Part shown: positions 8,726 to 17,301 of the stretch, in pieces
How positions within the stretch are numbered: the stretch's first letter is position 1
Layout of the letters: every line of letters starts with the position of its first letter
Source: Afipia sp.
Lineage (GTDB): Bacteria; Pseudomonadota; Alphaproteobacteria; Rhizobiales; Xanthobacteraceae
Assembly (NCBI GenBank): GCA_030652315.1
Contig: JAUSAX010000088.1
Location: 1-64,000 of the forward strand
Length of the DNA: 64,000 nt
Direction: 5' to 3'
Position numbers and translations under genes: made by a program
Notes under the pieces: generated by a model
What the model saw: only the letters and a program-made list of their open reading frames with translations
The model's database searches: none
Told to the model about the DNA's origin: nothing

Positions 8726-10102
8726 TCACGCCGCCGCAGCGCTTCGCGTTTCGCCGGAGCCCGGCGGCGGGATCGGCTGGCCGTCGTCGGCATACTCGTT
8801 GAGCTTGTTGCGCAGCGTGCGGATCGAGATGCCGAGAATGTTCGCGGCATGGGTGCGGTTGCCGAGGCAATGCTTCAGCGTTTCCAGAATCAGATCGCGT
8901 TCGACATCGGCCACGGTGCGGCCGACCAGCGCGCGCGTCACCTGCTCGGCGGCGAAGGTCGCGTGCGCCACGGCGGGCGGCGTCCTGGTGAGATCGAGAC
9001 GGTCGCCGTCCGGCGAGAGAATGGCATCGGCGCCGATTTCGTCGCCGCTCGCCATCAGCACTGCGCGGTGCATGGTGTTTTCAAGCTCGCGGACGTTGCC
9101 CTGCCAGCGATTGGTGGTGAGCACGCGCCGCGCGTCCGGTGCGATCGGCCGCAGCGGCACGCCGTTGGCGTCGGCATATTTCTTGGCGAAATGTTGCGCC
9201 AGTTCGAGAATGTCGGCGGGGCGGTCGCGCAGCGCCGGGATCTTCAGGTTCACGACATTCAGGCGGAACAGCAGGTCTTCGCGGAATTTGCCTTCCTTGA
9301 CGGCGTCGACGAGGTTGCGGTTCGAGGTCGCGATGATGCGGATGTCCACCGGCACCGGACGGGTGCCGCCGACGCGGTCGATCACGCGCTCCTGAATGGC
9401 GCGCAGCAGCTTCGATTGCAGCCGCACGTCCATTTCCGAGACTTCGTCCAGCAGCAGCGTGCCGCCGGTGGCTTCCTCGAATTTGCCGATACGCCGCGCG
9501 ATCGCGCCGGTGAACGAGCCCTTCTCGTGGCCGAACAGTTCGGACTCCAGAAGATGCTCCGGGATCGCGGCGCAGTTGATCGAGATGAACGGCTTGCGGG
9601 CGCGATTTGAGCGGGTGTGGACGTAGCGCGCCAGCACTTCCTTGCCGGTGCCGGATTCGCCGGTGATCATCACCGAGGCGTCGGAGCCTGCGATTTGCTG
9701 CGCCAGCTTCACAACCTTGGCCATGGCGTCGTCGCGATAGATCAGGTCGCGCGAGTCGTTGGCGACGGCGGCCAGCACTGCTGCGATCAGTTCCGGATCG
9801 GGCGGCAGCGGGATGTATTCTTTCGCGCCGGCGTGAATGGCGGCGACCGCGGCCCGCGCATCGGTGGTGATGCCGCAGGCGACGATGGGAACGTGGATGT
9901 GTTCGGCTTCCAGCCGCATCACCAGATCACGGATATCGAGGGCGACATCGACCAGCAGCAGGTCGGCGCCCTTGCCGCCGCGCACCACGCGCATCGCCTG
10001 CTCGCTGTCCTCGGCGTGGGTCACCGTCGCGCCATTCTGCATGGCGATCTTGGTGGCGGTGGTGAGCTGGCCTTTGAGGGTGCCAACGATGAGAAGCCGC
10101 AT
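8726..10102 (-). CDS. flbD: FlbD, sigma54-dependent flagellar transcription activator
   Basis: The 458-residue regulator has three parts. An N-terminal receiver-like domain (about 1-115) is followed by an AAA+ sigma54-interaction domain with Walker A TGESGTGKE (about residue 160) and the GSFTGA loop that contacts sigma54. A C-terminal Fis-type HTH reads AANILGISIRTLRNKLNEY. It is last in the fliF-G-H-N-flbD block, as in Caulobacter, where FlbD activates hook and filament sigma54 promoters and represses fliF. The sigma54 promoter ahead of fliK here is a likely target. The receiver domain lacks a clear canonical Asp pocket, consistent with FlbD control by FliX rather than a kinase. Confidence 0.9.
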   Translation of the reverse strand: MRLLIVGTLKGQLTTATKIAMQNGATVTHAEDSEQAMRVVRGGKGADLLLVDVALDIRDLVMRLEAEHIHVPIVACGITTDARAAVAAIHAGAKEYIPLPPDPELIAAVLAAVANDSRDLIYRDDAMAKVVKLAQQIAGSDASVMITGESGTGKEVLARYVHTRSNRARKPFISINCAAIPEHLLESELFGHEKGSFTGAIARRIGKFEEATGGTLLLDEVSEMDVRLQSKLLRAIQERVIDRVGGTRPVPVDIRIIATSNRNLVDAVKEGKFREDLLFRLNVVNLKIPALRDRPADILELAQHFAKKYADANGVPLRPIAPDARRVLTTNRWQGNVRELENTMHRAVLMASGDEIGADAILSPDGDRLDLTRTPPAVAHATFAAEQVTRALVGRTVADVERDLILETLKHCLGNRTHAANILGISIRTLRNKLNEYADDGQPIPPPGSGETRSAAAA

Positions 10103-10183
10103 GGTGGTCTCCTGTTATTCTGTCTTGTTCGCTGTCTTGTCAGTTACCCTGGCCATTTCCGGCTCCGGGTTGCCGCGTTGGAT

Positions 10184-10537
10184 TTAAGAACGTTCCGCCT
10201 TGATGATTTCCGTCATGGTGACGCCGAGCTTGTCCTCGACGAGAACGACTTCGCCGCGCGCCACCAGCCGGTTGTTGACGTAGATGTCGATCGCCTCGCC
10301 GACGCGGCGGTCCAGTTCGAGCACGGTGCCGGGGCCGAGCTTCAGCAGTTCGGAGACATCCATCTTGGAGCGCCCGAGCACGGCAGAGACCTGAACCGGA
10401 ACGTCGAAGACGGCTTCGAGGTCCGACGCGATGCGCCCGACATAATCGTTGTCGTCGAACAGGGACTGATCGTCCGGCATCAGCGCGTCGGCGGCGGTGA
10501 GATCGGGAAGCGGGACGTTGGTGTCTGTGTCGCTCAT
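10184..10537 (-). CDS. fliN: FliN, flagellar motor switch C-ring protein
   Basis: The 117-residue protein has a variable acidic N-terminus and a C-terminal SpoA/FliMN domain. VQVSAVLGRSKMDVSELLKL and NRLVARGEVVLVEDKLGVTM are diagnostic. FliN forms the base of the C ring and links the switch to the export ATPase through FliH. Its start overlaps the end of fliH by four bases (ATGA), pointing to translational coupling. Confidence 0.9.
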   Translation of the reverse strand: MSDTDTNVPLPDLTAADALMPDDQSLFDDNDYVGRIASDLEAVFDVPVQVSAVLGRSKMDVSELLKLGPGTVLELDRRVGEAIDIYVNNRLVARGEVVLVEDKLGVTMTEIIKAERS

Positions 10538-11181
10538 GGTCGGTCCTCATGGCCGGGAATCCCGGCCTGATTGCGGGACGCCAGGTAGCGCCCGACGAGT
10601 TCGTTGATCTTCGCTTCGATGGTGGCGCGGTCGAGCGTGACGCCGCCGTCGGCCCATTCGATCTTGCAGTCGCCGGTGGCGATTTCCGGCTCGGCCAGGA
10701 TCACGAGCTTGCCCTCGAAGCCGCTGCGCTTGGCGAGCTGCTCGATCTGCGCCCGCGCGGCGTCGTAGAGAGCGTCGTTGATGCGCACCACGATGTGCGG
10801 GGTCGAGGTCAGGTGCCGGAAGCAATCGCTGACCAGCGCCATCATTTCGGTGAGAGGCTCGGCCGCGATCAGTTCGGTGCAGAGCTTGCGGGCGACCGAG
10901 AGCGCCACGTCCACCGCTTCGGTTTCCATCCGGCCCTCGATGGTCGAGAAGCGGCTGGCGATAGCCCTGATTGAAATTCCGATTTCCTCCAGCGCCAGCG
11001 CGGCGCGCCGGTCGCTCTCGGCCTTGGCTTCATTCCGCGCGGCATCGAAACCGGCGCGATAGGCACGTGCTTCCGCTTCCGCGATCTGCTGCGCGACCTC
11101 GATGGCGGACGCGGCGCGCTCCTTGGCGACGTCCGGCGCCGCGAAGTCGTGATCGAACAGGAATTTCGCGGGTGCGCCCAT
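10534..11181 (-). CDS. fliH: FliH-like flagellar export regulator
   Basis: The 215-residue protein has a long, charged Ala/Glu-rich helical N-terminal half (about residues 15-75). The C-terminal domain with KLVILAEPEIATGDCKIEWADGG matches FliH/SctL proteins, which act as the stator of the export ATPase FliI. It overlaps fliG by one base and fliN by four. Family identity rests on position plus the C-terminal motif, since FliH is poorly conserved. Confidence 0.8.
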   Translation of the reverse strand: MGAPAKFLFDHDFAAPDVAKERAASAIEVAQQIAEAEARAYRAGFDAARNEAKAESDRRAALALEEIGISIRAIASRFSTIEGRMETEAVDVALSVARKLCTELIAAEPLTEMMALVSDCFRHLTSTPHIVVRINDALYDAARAQIEQLAKRSGFEGKLVILAEPEIATGDCKIEWADGGVTLDRATIEAKINELVGRYLASRNQAGIPGHEDRP

Positions 11182-12281
11182 CAGTACACCAACTCGTCGT
11201 CAGCGCGGTTTTTCTGCAGCATGATTTCGCCCTTGGCCGCGAGGTCCTTGGCGAGATTGACCAGCAGCGCCTGTGCCTCATCGACGTCGCGCAGCCGCAC
11301 CGGGCCGGCCGCCGCCATGTCGTCCAGCAGCATCTTGGCGGCGCGGCTCGACATGTTGCCCATGAAGAAGTCGCGCACGGTCTCGTTGGCGCCCTTCAGC
11401 GCGATGCCCAGCTTGTCCTTGTCGACGTGACGCATCAGCGTCTGGGCCGAACCGGCATCGAGCTTGACGAGATCGTCGAAGGTGAACATCAGCGCCTTGA
11501 TGCGCTCGGCCGCCTCGCGGTTGTCTTCTTCGAGCGAGGTGATGAAACGAGTTTCGGTCTGGCGGTCGAAGTTGTTGAAGATTTCCGCCATCACTTCATG
11601 AGCGTCGCGGCGGCGGGTCTGCGACAGGTTCGACATGAATTCGACCCGCAGGGTCTGCTCGACGCGCTCGATGACTTCCTTCTGGACCGCTTCCATCTTC
11701 AGCATGCGGTTGACGACGTCGAGCGCCATGTCCTCGGGCAGGATCGCCAGCACGCGCGCGGCGTGTTCGGACTTCAGCTTCGACAGCACGACCGCGATGG
11801 TCTGCGGATATTCGTTCTTGAGATAGTTGGCGAGAACCTCTTCCTGCACGTTGGAGAGCTTCTCCCACATGTTGCGGCCGGCGGGGCCGCGGATTTCGTC
11901 CATGATCCCGTTGACGCGATCGGAAGGCAGATACTGCTGCAGCAGGCGCTCTGTGGCGTCGAACGTGCCCATCAGCGCGCCGGAAGCCGACATCCGCGAC
12001 ACGAATTCGAGCATCAGGTCTTCGACAACGTCAGCCTCGACGGTGCCGAGCGATGACATCACGACCGACAGTTCGCGCACCTCGTCATCGTCCAGCATGG
12101 ACCAGACCTTGCCGCCATACTGTTCACCGAGCGCCAGCATCATGATGGCCGCGCGCTTCGGACCAGACATCGGCTTGGACTTGGCGCGGCCGCTCTGACG
12201 GCTGGCCAGCGTGGCGACGACACCGGCGATGTCGTTGGTGTTCTGGTTGGTGTTATTGGTGAGCGCGGGTGTCGTTGCCAT
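11181..12281 (-). CDS. fliG: FliG, flagellar motor switch protein
   Basis: The 366-residue protein has the N, middle and C domains of Fli[15 protein letters not shown] opens the N domain, and [20 protein letters not shown] with VVLSKL marks the middle domain. The C-terminal torque helix contains [10 protein letters not shown] and [20 protein letters not shown]. FliG sits on the FliF ring and meets the stator. The N-terminal 25 residues are a polar, Asn/Thr-rich extension that I cannot assign. The gene lies six bases after fliF. Confidence 0.92.
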   Translation of the reverse strand: MATTPALTNNTNQNTNDIAGVVATLASRQSGRAKSKPMSGPKRAAIMMLALGEQYGGKVWSMLDDDEVRELSVVMSSLGTVEADVVEDLMLEFVSRMSASGALMGTFDATERLLQQYLPSDRVNGIMDEIRGPAGRNMWEKLSNVQEEVLANYLKNEYPQTIAVVLSKLKSEHAARVLAILPEDMALDVVNRMLKMEAVQKEVIERVEQTLRVEFMSNLSQTRRRDAHEVMAEIFNNFDRQTETRFITSLEEDNREAAERIKALMFTFDDLVKLDAGSAQTLMRHVDKDKLGIALKGANETVRDFFMGNMSSRAAKMLLDDMAAAGPVRLRDVDEAQALLVNLAKDLAAKGEIMLQKNRADDELVY

Positions 12282-12287
12282 GTCGGA

Positions 12288-13889
12288 TCAAGCCGGTTCT
12301 GAAAGCCACTGACGGATGATAGTGGCGGTCTCATTGGGGTTGCGGTCGGCGAGTTCGCCGACGCGGTGCACGGACTGGGCGTGGACCTGGCCCTGCACCT
12401 GCGCGACGTCGATCATCGAGGTCGCGGCGATCTGCGGCGGGGCTGGCGCCGGCGCCGCTTCCGGCAGCGCCGGGAGCGGCGCGGGGATTGCGGCGGCCGG
12501 ATCGGCGGCCAGCACGCGCTTGAGCAGCGGGCGCACCACCATGAACACGACGATGATGCCGAGGATCAGCATCACGCCGAGCTCGACGAAATACATGATG
12601 TCGTCCTTGGTGAACTGGAACATGCCAAGAAAGCCCTTCGGCGCGTCGGTCGGGATCACCGACGGTACGTCGGCGAACCGCAGGTTCACGATCTCGACCT
12701 GGTCGCCGCGCTTCTGGTCGAAGCCGATGGCCGAGCGGACCAGCGTGGCGATACGGTCGAGGTCTTCCTTCGCGCGCGCCGCGTAGACGACCTCGCCCTT
12801 GTCGTTCTTGGTGTAGCTGCCATCGACCAGCACGGCGACCGAGATGCGGTTGACGCGGCCAGCCTCGGTCACTTCGGTCTTGGTGACGCGGGAAATCTCG
12901 TAATTGTTGATTTCCTCGCTCTTCTTGCTCTGGTCTTTCGCGGTGGCGCCGCCTTGGCCTTGGGCGCCGGGCAATTCGTTGTTGACGGTGACCTGACCGT
13001 CATTGGCATTGGCGGTCGCCGCGGATTCTTCCCGCGACTGGCTGGAGCGCAGCACGCGGCCTTCCGGATCGAACTTGTCTGAGGTCTGGGTGATCTTGTT
13101 GTAGTCGAAGTCGGCGGTGAGCTGGACGCGGGCCCGGCCGGAGCCGACCACCGAGGACACGATGGTCTCGACCTGGTCGCGCATCCGCTTTTCGAACGAG
13201 GCGCGCCGCTCGTCGCCGCTGCCGCCGTCGGCCGCGCCGTCGCCGGCCGCGCCGTTGGCCAGCAACTGGCCGCTTTCATCGACGATGGAGACGCGCTGCG
13301 CCTTCATGCCGTTGACGGCGGAGGCGACGATATGACGGATGGCGCGGACCTGCTGCGGCTCGAGCGCGCCGCGAACACGGAGCACAATGGAGGCCGAAGG
13401 CTCCGGGGTTTCGCGGGAAAACAGCGGCCGTTCCGGCAGAACCAGATGTACCCGCGCCGCCTGGATGCGGTCGATGGCCTTGATGGTGCGGGCCAGTTCG
13501 CCTTCGAGGGCGCGCAGGTGATTGATGTTCTGGACGAAGCTGGTCGAGCCAAGCGCGTCGGATTTGTCGAAGATCTCGTAACCGATGCCGCCGCCCTTGG
13601 GCAGGCCGCCTTCGGCGAGCTTCATGCGCAGCCGGGTGATCTTGTCCTTAGGCACCTGGATCACGGAGCCCTCGTTCTTCATCTCGTAGGGAATGCCCTG
13701 GCGTTCCAGATCCTTGATGATCGCCGAGGAGTCTTCATAGCTGAGGTCGGTGAACAGGGTGGCCATCGGCGGCGTGGTGACCCGCATGATGACGAAACCG
13801 AAGAAACCGACGAGCGCCAGCGTTACGGCGGCCATAGCCGCCATCCGCGCCGCGCCCAGACCTTTCAGGAAGGAAAACAGACCCTGCAA
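12288..13889 (-). CDS. fliF: FliF, flagellar MS-ring protein
   Basis: The 533-residue ring protein has two TM segments (about 18-38 and 425-445), with ring-building motifs between them and the short FliG-binding C-tail (TATIIRQWLSEPA). The start is a TTG at 13889. I keep it because the resulting MQGLFSFLKGLGAARM matches the normal FliF beginning, and internal ATGs would remove part of the first helix. A near-palindromic CtrA-like box lies about 72 bases upstream. It heads the fliF-G-H-N-flbD block. Confidence 0.93.
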   Translation of the reverse strand: MQGLFSFLKGLGAARMAAMAAVTLALVGFFGFVIMRVTTPPMATLFTDLSYEDSSAIIKDLERQGIPYEMKNEGSVIQVPKDKITRLRMKLAEGGLPKGGGIGYEIFDKSDALGSTSFVQNINHLRALEGELARTIKAIDRIQAARVHLVLPERPLFSRETPEPSASIVLRVRGALEPQQVRAIRHIVASAVNGMKAQRVSIVDESGQLLANGAAGDGAADGGSGDERRASFEKRMRDQVETIVSSVVGSGRARVQLTADFDYNKITQTSDKFDPEGRVLRSSQSREESAATANANDGQVTVNNELPGAQGQGGATAKDQSKKSEEINNYEISRVTKTEVTEAGRVNRISVAVLVDGSYTKNDKGEVVYAARAKEDLDRIATLVRSAIGFDQKRGDQVEIVNLRFADVPSVIPTDAPKGFLGMFQFTKDDIMYFVELGVMLILGIIVVFMVVRPLLKRVLAADPAAAIPAPLPALPEAAPAPAPPQIAATSMIDVAQVQGQVHAQSVHRVGELADRNPNETATIIRQWLSEPA

Positions 13890-13960
13890 CGAACCAGCCC
13901 CACAGATTCGGCGCCACGCACCGACTGGGCAGAATTTGCCTATCTATGGTTTCAATATGG

Positions 13961-13975
13961 TTAACGCCGGTTAAC
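13961..13975. promoter_or_regulatory. Candidate CtrA box upstream of fliF
   Basis: The sequence TTAACGCCGGTTAAC holds two TTAA half sites six bases apart, each followed by C, close to the CtrA consensus TTAA-N7-TTAAC. It is 72 bases upstream of the fliF start codon. CtrA activates fliF-class operons in Caulobacter. The six-base spacing is one short of the commonest spacing, so this is a candidate only. Confidence 0.5.
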
Positions 13976-14110
13976 GAGCGCGGGTATTCCGCAAAAGTGG
14001 TCACCGGTTTTGCGACTGGAATACGCGCTTTTTATTGATCTGGAGCATTTTCTGGCGCTAACCGGATTCCACTTAGCGGGAAAATGCTCGGTCGAAAAAG
14101 AGAAATGCCG

Positions 14111-14139
14111 AAAGCCAGCTTCCCGTGAGGGAGCTGGTT
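14111..14139. terminator. Hairpin downstream of sciP
   Basis: AAAGCCAGCTTCCC pairs with GGGAGCTGGTTTTC across a GTGA loop, with one bulge. On the minus strand the hairpin is followed by T-rich sequence (CTTTCGG..TTTCTCTTTTTC). It lies past the sciP stop at 14183 and before fliF control sequences, so it probably ends the sciP transcript. The 13890-14182 interval otherwise holds only the fliF control region and a dispersed repeat fragment. Confidence 0.6.
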
Positions 14140-14182
14140 TTCGGAAAATTGCGATAAAAAGGTGGGCGCGAGCGCCGGAAAC

Positions 14183-14458
14183 TTACTGGCGATACTGCTG
14201 GATGCGGGTGGTGCGCAATCCGGCCAGACCGTGCTGGTCGATGGAGAACTGCCAGGACAGGAATTCGTCAACCGTCAGGGTGTAACGGCTGCAGGCTTCC
14301 TCAAGAGAGAGGAGACCACCGCGTACGGCAGCCACGACCTCGGCCTTACGGCGGATGACCCACCGTTTGGTACCGGGCGCAGGTAGATCCGCGATCGTCA
14401 GCGGACTGCCATCTGGCCCGATGACGTACTTCACCCTCGGGCGGTGGGGTTCTGTCAT
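14183..14458 (-). CDS. sciP: SciP-type CtrA inhibitor (DUF1153 family)
   Basis: The 91-residue protein matches DUF1153. The opening PRVKYVIGPDGSPLTI, the middle RWVIRRKAEVVAAVRGGL, and the HTH-like LSLEEACSRYTLTVDEFLSW are the family signature. In Caulobacter this protein (SciP) binds CtrA at its promoters in G1 and blocks RNA polymerase recruitment. The start at 14458 leaves out a 14-residue upstream extension with no family match. A CtrA-like box lies 58-72 bases upstream, fitting known CtrA control of sciP. Confidence 0.85.
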   Translation of the reverse strand: MTEPHRPRVKYVIGPDGSPLTIADLPAPGTKRWVIRRKAEVVAAVRGGLLSLEEACSRYTLTVDEFLSWQFSIDQHGLAGLRTTRIQQYRQ

Positions 14459-14515
14459 GGTGTACTCACAAACTCGAAACAACTGAACTCGTGGGAACAA
14501 CGTACCCCCGGCGGC

Positions 14516-14530
14516 TTAAAATTTACCTAA
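14516..14530 (-). promoter_or_regulatory. Candidate CtrA box upstream of sciP
   Basis: Read on the minus strand the site is TTAG-N7-TTAA, a seven-of-eight match to TTAA-N7-TTAA with exact spacing. It is 58-72 bases before the sciP start. In Caulobacter CtrA activates sciP, giving a feedback loop, so the position is meaningful. One half site is imperfect. Confidence 0.45.
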
Positions 14531-14576
14531 ACCCAAGCCTCCAATACGATTCTCCTTCGATACGCCCAAAACGGGA

Positions 14577-14723
14577 CAGGCCGGTTCCAAGAGAACCGGC
14601 CTGCGGGGTGCAGAAATGAGCTGTCACGAAAGGAATCCGCACCGTCATTGCGAGCGAAGCGAAGCAATCCAGAACGACAAGAAGAGACTGGATTGCTTCG
14701 TCGCTTTGCTCCTCGCAATGACG
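14577..14723. repeat. Terminator hairpin and REP-like palindrome after flgD
   Basis: CAGGCCGGTTC (14577-14587) is the perfect complement of GAACCGGCCTG (14593-14603), with a five-base loop. A larger imperfect palindrome runs from CGTCATTGCGAG at 14643 to CTCGCAATGACG at 14723, with inner arms AAGCAATCCAG and CTGGATTGCTT. The second is a REP-like dispersed repeat. Together they separate the 3' end of flgD from the promoter of sciP. Confidence 0.7.
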
Positions 14724-14751
14724 AACAACTTTCAGGTTGGTGCCAGCCGCA

Positions 14752-15456
14752 TCAGCTCGACGCGGCCTGCTTCACGACGCGCTTGATCTGATCGAGGGTG
14801 TAGTTCTTGCCACCGATCGACAGCAGCGCCGGGCTCGCCGTCAGATCGACGGAATCGACCGTGCCCTGGACTTCAGTGGAGATCGCAATGTCCTTGCCGT
14901 TGGAGTCTTTCGCCGTGACCGTCATCTTGTAGTCGCCGACCGGCCACTTGGTGCCGTCCTTGCCCTTGCCGTCCCAGACGAAGCTGGAATCTCCGGCGCC
15001 GATGGCGAAGCTGCCCGTGTAAGCGGTCTGGCCCGCTGAATTGGTGATGGTAATGGTCGCGCTCGAGTTCGACGGCGCTTTGAAATTCCAGGTGGCGTTG
15101 CCGTCGAAGTGCGCGGTGCTGCCGTCAACGGCCACGGTCTGGCCGACGAACACCAGCGCCTGGGTCGATTGCGCGGTCTTTTCGATGTTGACCAGCGCTT
15201 CGAGCTGGCTGTTCGACTTCAATTGCTGTTCGACCTGGGCGAACTGCACCAGCTGCTGGGTGAACTGATTGGTATCCAGCGGATCGAGCGGGTTCTGGTT
15301 CTGCAACTGCGTGGTCAGCAGCATCAGGAAGGACTGAAAATTATCCGCAATGCCGGTGCTGCTGGTGCTGCCGCTCGTCGTTTTGGAATTGGATGTGTCG
15401 GGTGTCGCGGCCGCCGATTTCGGCACCGTCGGCATCGTTGCAGCATCAACCGCCAT
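14752..15456 (-). CDS. flgD: FlgD, flagellar hook assembly scaffold protein
   Basis: The 234-residue protein has the N-terminal FlgD motif FQSFLMLLTTQLQNQNPLDP (about residues 41-60) and TNQFTQQLVQFAQVEQQL. An Ig-like/Tudor part follows, with TWNFKAPSNSSATITITNSA and DGTKWPVGDYKMTV. FlgD caps the growing hook and is exported without a cleaved signal. The first 38 residues are low-complexity Ser/Thr. It lies ten bases after fliK and is probably transcribed with it. Confidence 0.92.
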   Translation of the reverse strand: MAVDAATMPTVPKSAAATPDTSNSKTTSGSTSSTGIADNFQSFLMLLTTQLQNQNPLDPLDTNQFTQQLVQFAQVEQQLKSNSQLEALVNIEKTAQSTQALVFVGQTVAVDGSTAHFDGNATWNFKAPSNSSATITITNSAGQTAYTGSFAIGAGDSSFVWDGKGKDGTKWPVGDYKMTVTAKDSNGKDIAISTEVQGTVDSVDLTASPALLSIGGKNYTLDQIKRVVKQAASS

Positions 15457-15466
15457 GATGATCTCC

Positions 15467-16996
15467 TCAGATCCTGATATCGACGCCGCTGCTCGCTCCG
15501 AGCATGCGGCCGTAAGTTCGCCCGGCGACCTGCGCGGGAACGGTGTCTTCTTCGATGATGACGACGCGCTGGGAATTTCGGCCCGAGCCGTTGTCGCTAT
15601 CGCGGCCGGACGATGACTGGTCGCGCAGGCTGAACTGCAATCCCGAGTCGCCGGTCTTCAGGCCTGCGTCTTCCAGCGCCTGTTGAAGCCTTGGCGCATC
15701 GTTACGCAGCATGTCCAGCGTCGCGGGGCGCTCCACCGTCAGATGCGAGGTGACGTTGCCGTGCTTGTCGACGTCGAGGCGCACATCGATGCGGCCCAGC
15801 TCGGCGGGATCGAGACGGATGTCGAAACGGCTGTTGCCGCCGGCCGCGCGCAGCGCGATGTCCGCCGCGAGGCCGTTCAGCGGCACCGGCGCGCTGTCCG
15901 CGAGCGCGGTATTCGCGGTCGGCACCGGGATCGCGGTCAGATTGGCGGCATGGGTCTGGATCGGTTGCGGTTGAATGCCGGTGGGAGGCAGCAAGCCCGG
16001 ATCGTTCAGCAGCGTCTGTTGCGGCGTGGGAGCCGCAGCCTGGTGTTCGGCTTGCGGCGCAGCCTTGCCGGCATGCTTCGATGACTCGGTATCGGCTGTT
16101 CCGGAGGCTGCCTTATCGTGCTGCGCCGGCTTGTCGTCGGTGTTCGCCGCGCCGGCTTCCGGCTTGATGGCCTGATCCGACACCGGCTTGGCCGATGGAT
16201 CGGCGGCCAGCTTGCTGTCCTTGCCGTCCTTGGCGGGCGCGGCCTCGCCATCCTTTGCGAGGATTTCGGTCTTGCCGCTGTCGGACTTGATGACGGTCGC
16301 AGCAGCGGAGATCGTCGCGGCGGCGGTTTCCGGCGCGGTGGTTTCAACCGCCGGAGTTGTTACGCCGGTCGTAACGGTCGCGCCGGTGGTGTTGGTTTCT
16401 GCAACGCGGGGCGTCTGCGCCGCCGATGCGTCGGCAGACGTGGTGACGGCGGAGGCACTTCCGATAGCGGCTGTTGCCGCAACGGTTGTTGCGGATGCCG
16501 TCTCGTCGCCCGTTGCAGTTGGCGCTGCTGCCGCGGCGATCACGACCGCGACGGGATCGGTCACGATGGCGGGAATCACCGGCATCATAGCGGCCGCGGC
16601 TGCGTCGCCTTCACCGTTACCATCCTGCGGCTTGTCTTCGGTTTTGGTGTCGGACGCGGCTTTGGTCTTGTCCGTGGATGTGTTGCCGGCTGCATCGGCT
16701 GCTGCGGATGACTGGGCATCCTGCTTTGCCGCGCCGGACTCCTTATTAGAGGATGTTGCGGAAGCATCGGCCTGCGGCCGGTCGTTGCTTTGCGCGGGGG
16801 AGCCGGTTCCGCGCGCATCGCGGCGGGGCGCATCCGGTGCCGGGCGAGCCGGACGGTCGGTCTCGGAGGCCGCCGCGGCATTGCTGTCCACCAATGCGGC
16901 AAAGTCGTCCGACGGCGGCTGATCGGCGCGCGCCTGTCTGGCCTGCGGGTCATAGGCGGACTTGGATACGGCTGGTTCCGGGGTAACGCTGAACAC
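15467..16996 (-). CDS. fliK: FliK, flagellar hook-length control protein
   Basis: The protein is about 509 residues. A long Ala/Thr/Asp-rich disordered ruler region is followed by the Flg_hook C-terminal domain, where RFDIRLDPAELGRIDVRLD and LQQALEDAGLKTGDSGLQFS are characteristic. FliK measures hook length and switches export specificity at FlhB. I place the start at the GTG at 16996, after a GAAAGG ribosome site. A longer frame to 17047 would begin upstream of the predicted sigma54 transcription start. It leads the fliK-flgD unit. The ruler region is low complexity and probably length-variable among relatives. Confidence 0.85.
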   Translation of the reverse strand: MFSVTPEPAVSKSAYDPQARQARADQPPSDDFAALVDSNAAAASETDRPARPAPDAPRRDARGTGSPAQSNDRPQADASATSSNKESGAAKQDAQSSAAADAAGNTSTDKTKAASDTKTEDKPQDGNGEGDAAAAAMMPVIPAIVTDPVAVVIAAAAAPTATGDETASATTVAATAAIGSASAVTTSADASAAQTPRVAETNTTGATVTTGVTTPAVETTAPETAAATISAAATVIKSDSGKTEILAKDGEAAPAKDGKDSKLAADPSAKPVSDQAIKPEAGAANTDDKPAQHDKAASGTADTESSKHAGKAAPQAEHQAAAPTPQQTLLNDPGLLPPTGIQPQPIQTHAANLTAIPVPTANTALADSAPVPLNGLAADIALRAAGGNSRFDIRLDPAELGRIDVRLDVDKHGNVTSHLTVERPATLDMLRNDAPRLQQALEDAGLKTGDSGLQFSLRDQSSSGRDSDNGSGRNSQRVVIIEEDTVPAQVAGRTYGRMLGASSGVDIRI

Positions 16997-17030
16997 GGGC
17001 GGCCTTTCACAGTGGATGCTTCTTCTATTC

Positions 17031-17046
17031 AGCAAGGACCGGGCCA
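17031..17046 (-). promoter_or_regulatory. Sigma54 (-24/-12) promoter for fliK-flgD
   Basis: On the minus strand the sequence is TGGCCCG-GTCC-TTGCT, which carries the GG-N10-GC signature and nearly all of the TGGCACG-N4-TTGCW consensus. Transcription should start near 17020, about 24 bases before the GTG at 16996. FlbD, encoded nearby, is the obvious candidate activator. Confidence 0.8.
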
Positions 17047-17301
17047 CCGGGAACAGATTTGAAATATAAGTTATTACAACAGCTTACGGAAAGTGACGAC
17101 CGATCGAGCTGCCCGCGCGGCCGGGGGCTTTCTGCCCGGCGGCAAGATTTTCCCCCTAAAAGGGCCGGGTTTAATTGGAATAGATCAAGGCGGACCACGA
17201 TTGCCTCGGGTAGGGTCGGACTATAAGTAAAGTGCAAATCCAGCGATGACCGGTTGCGGGCGGCCCAAGCCGTCCCGGCAACAGCAAGATCGGCCCCTGC
17301 C

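Noticed and set aside
10971-12056. Long plus-strand open frame opposite fliG
   Set aside because: It is a GC-driven shadow of fliG and fliH, with His/Arg/Asp-rich composition and no motif.
16118-16922. Plus-strand open frames opposite fliK
   Set aside because: They arise from the low-complexity Ala/Thr ruler sequence; composition is biased and no family matches.
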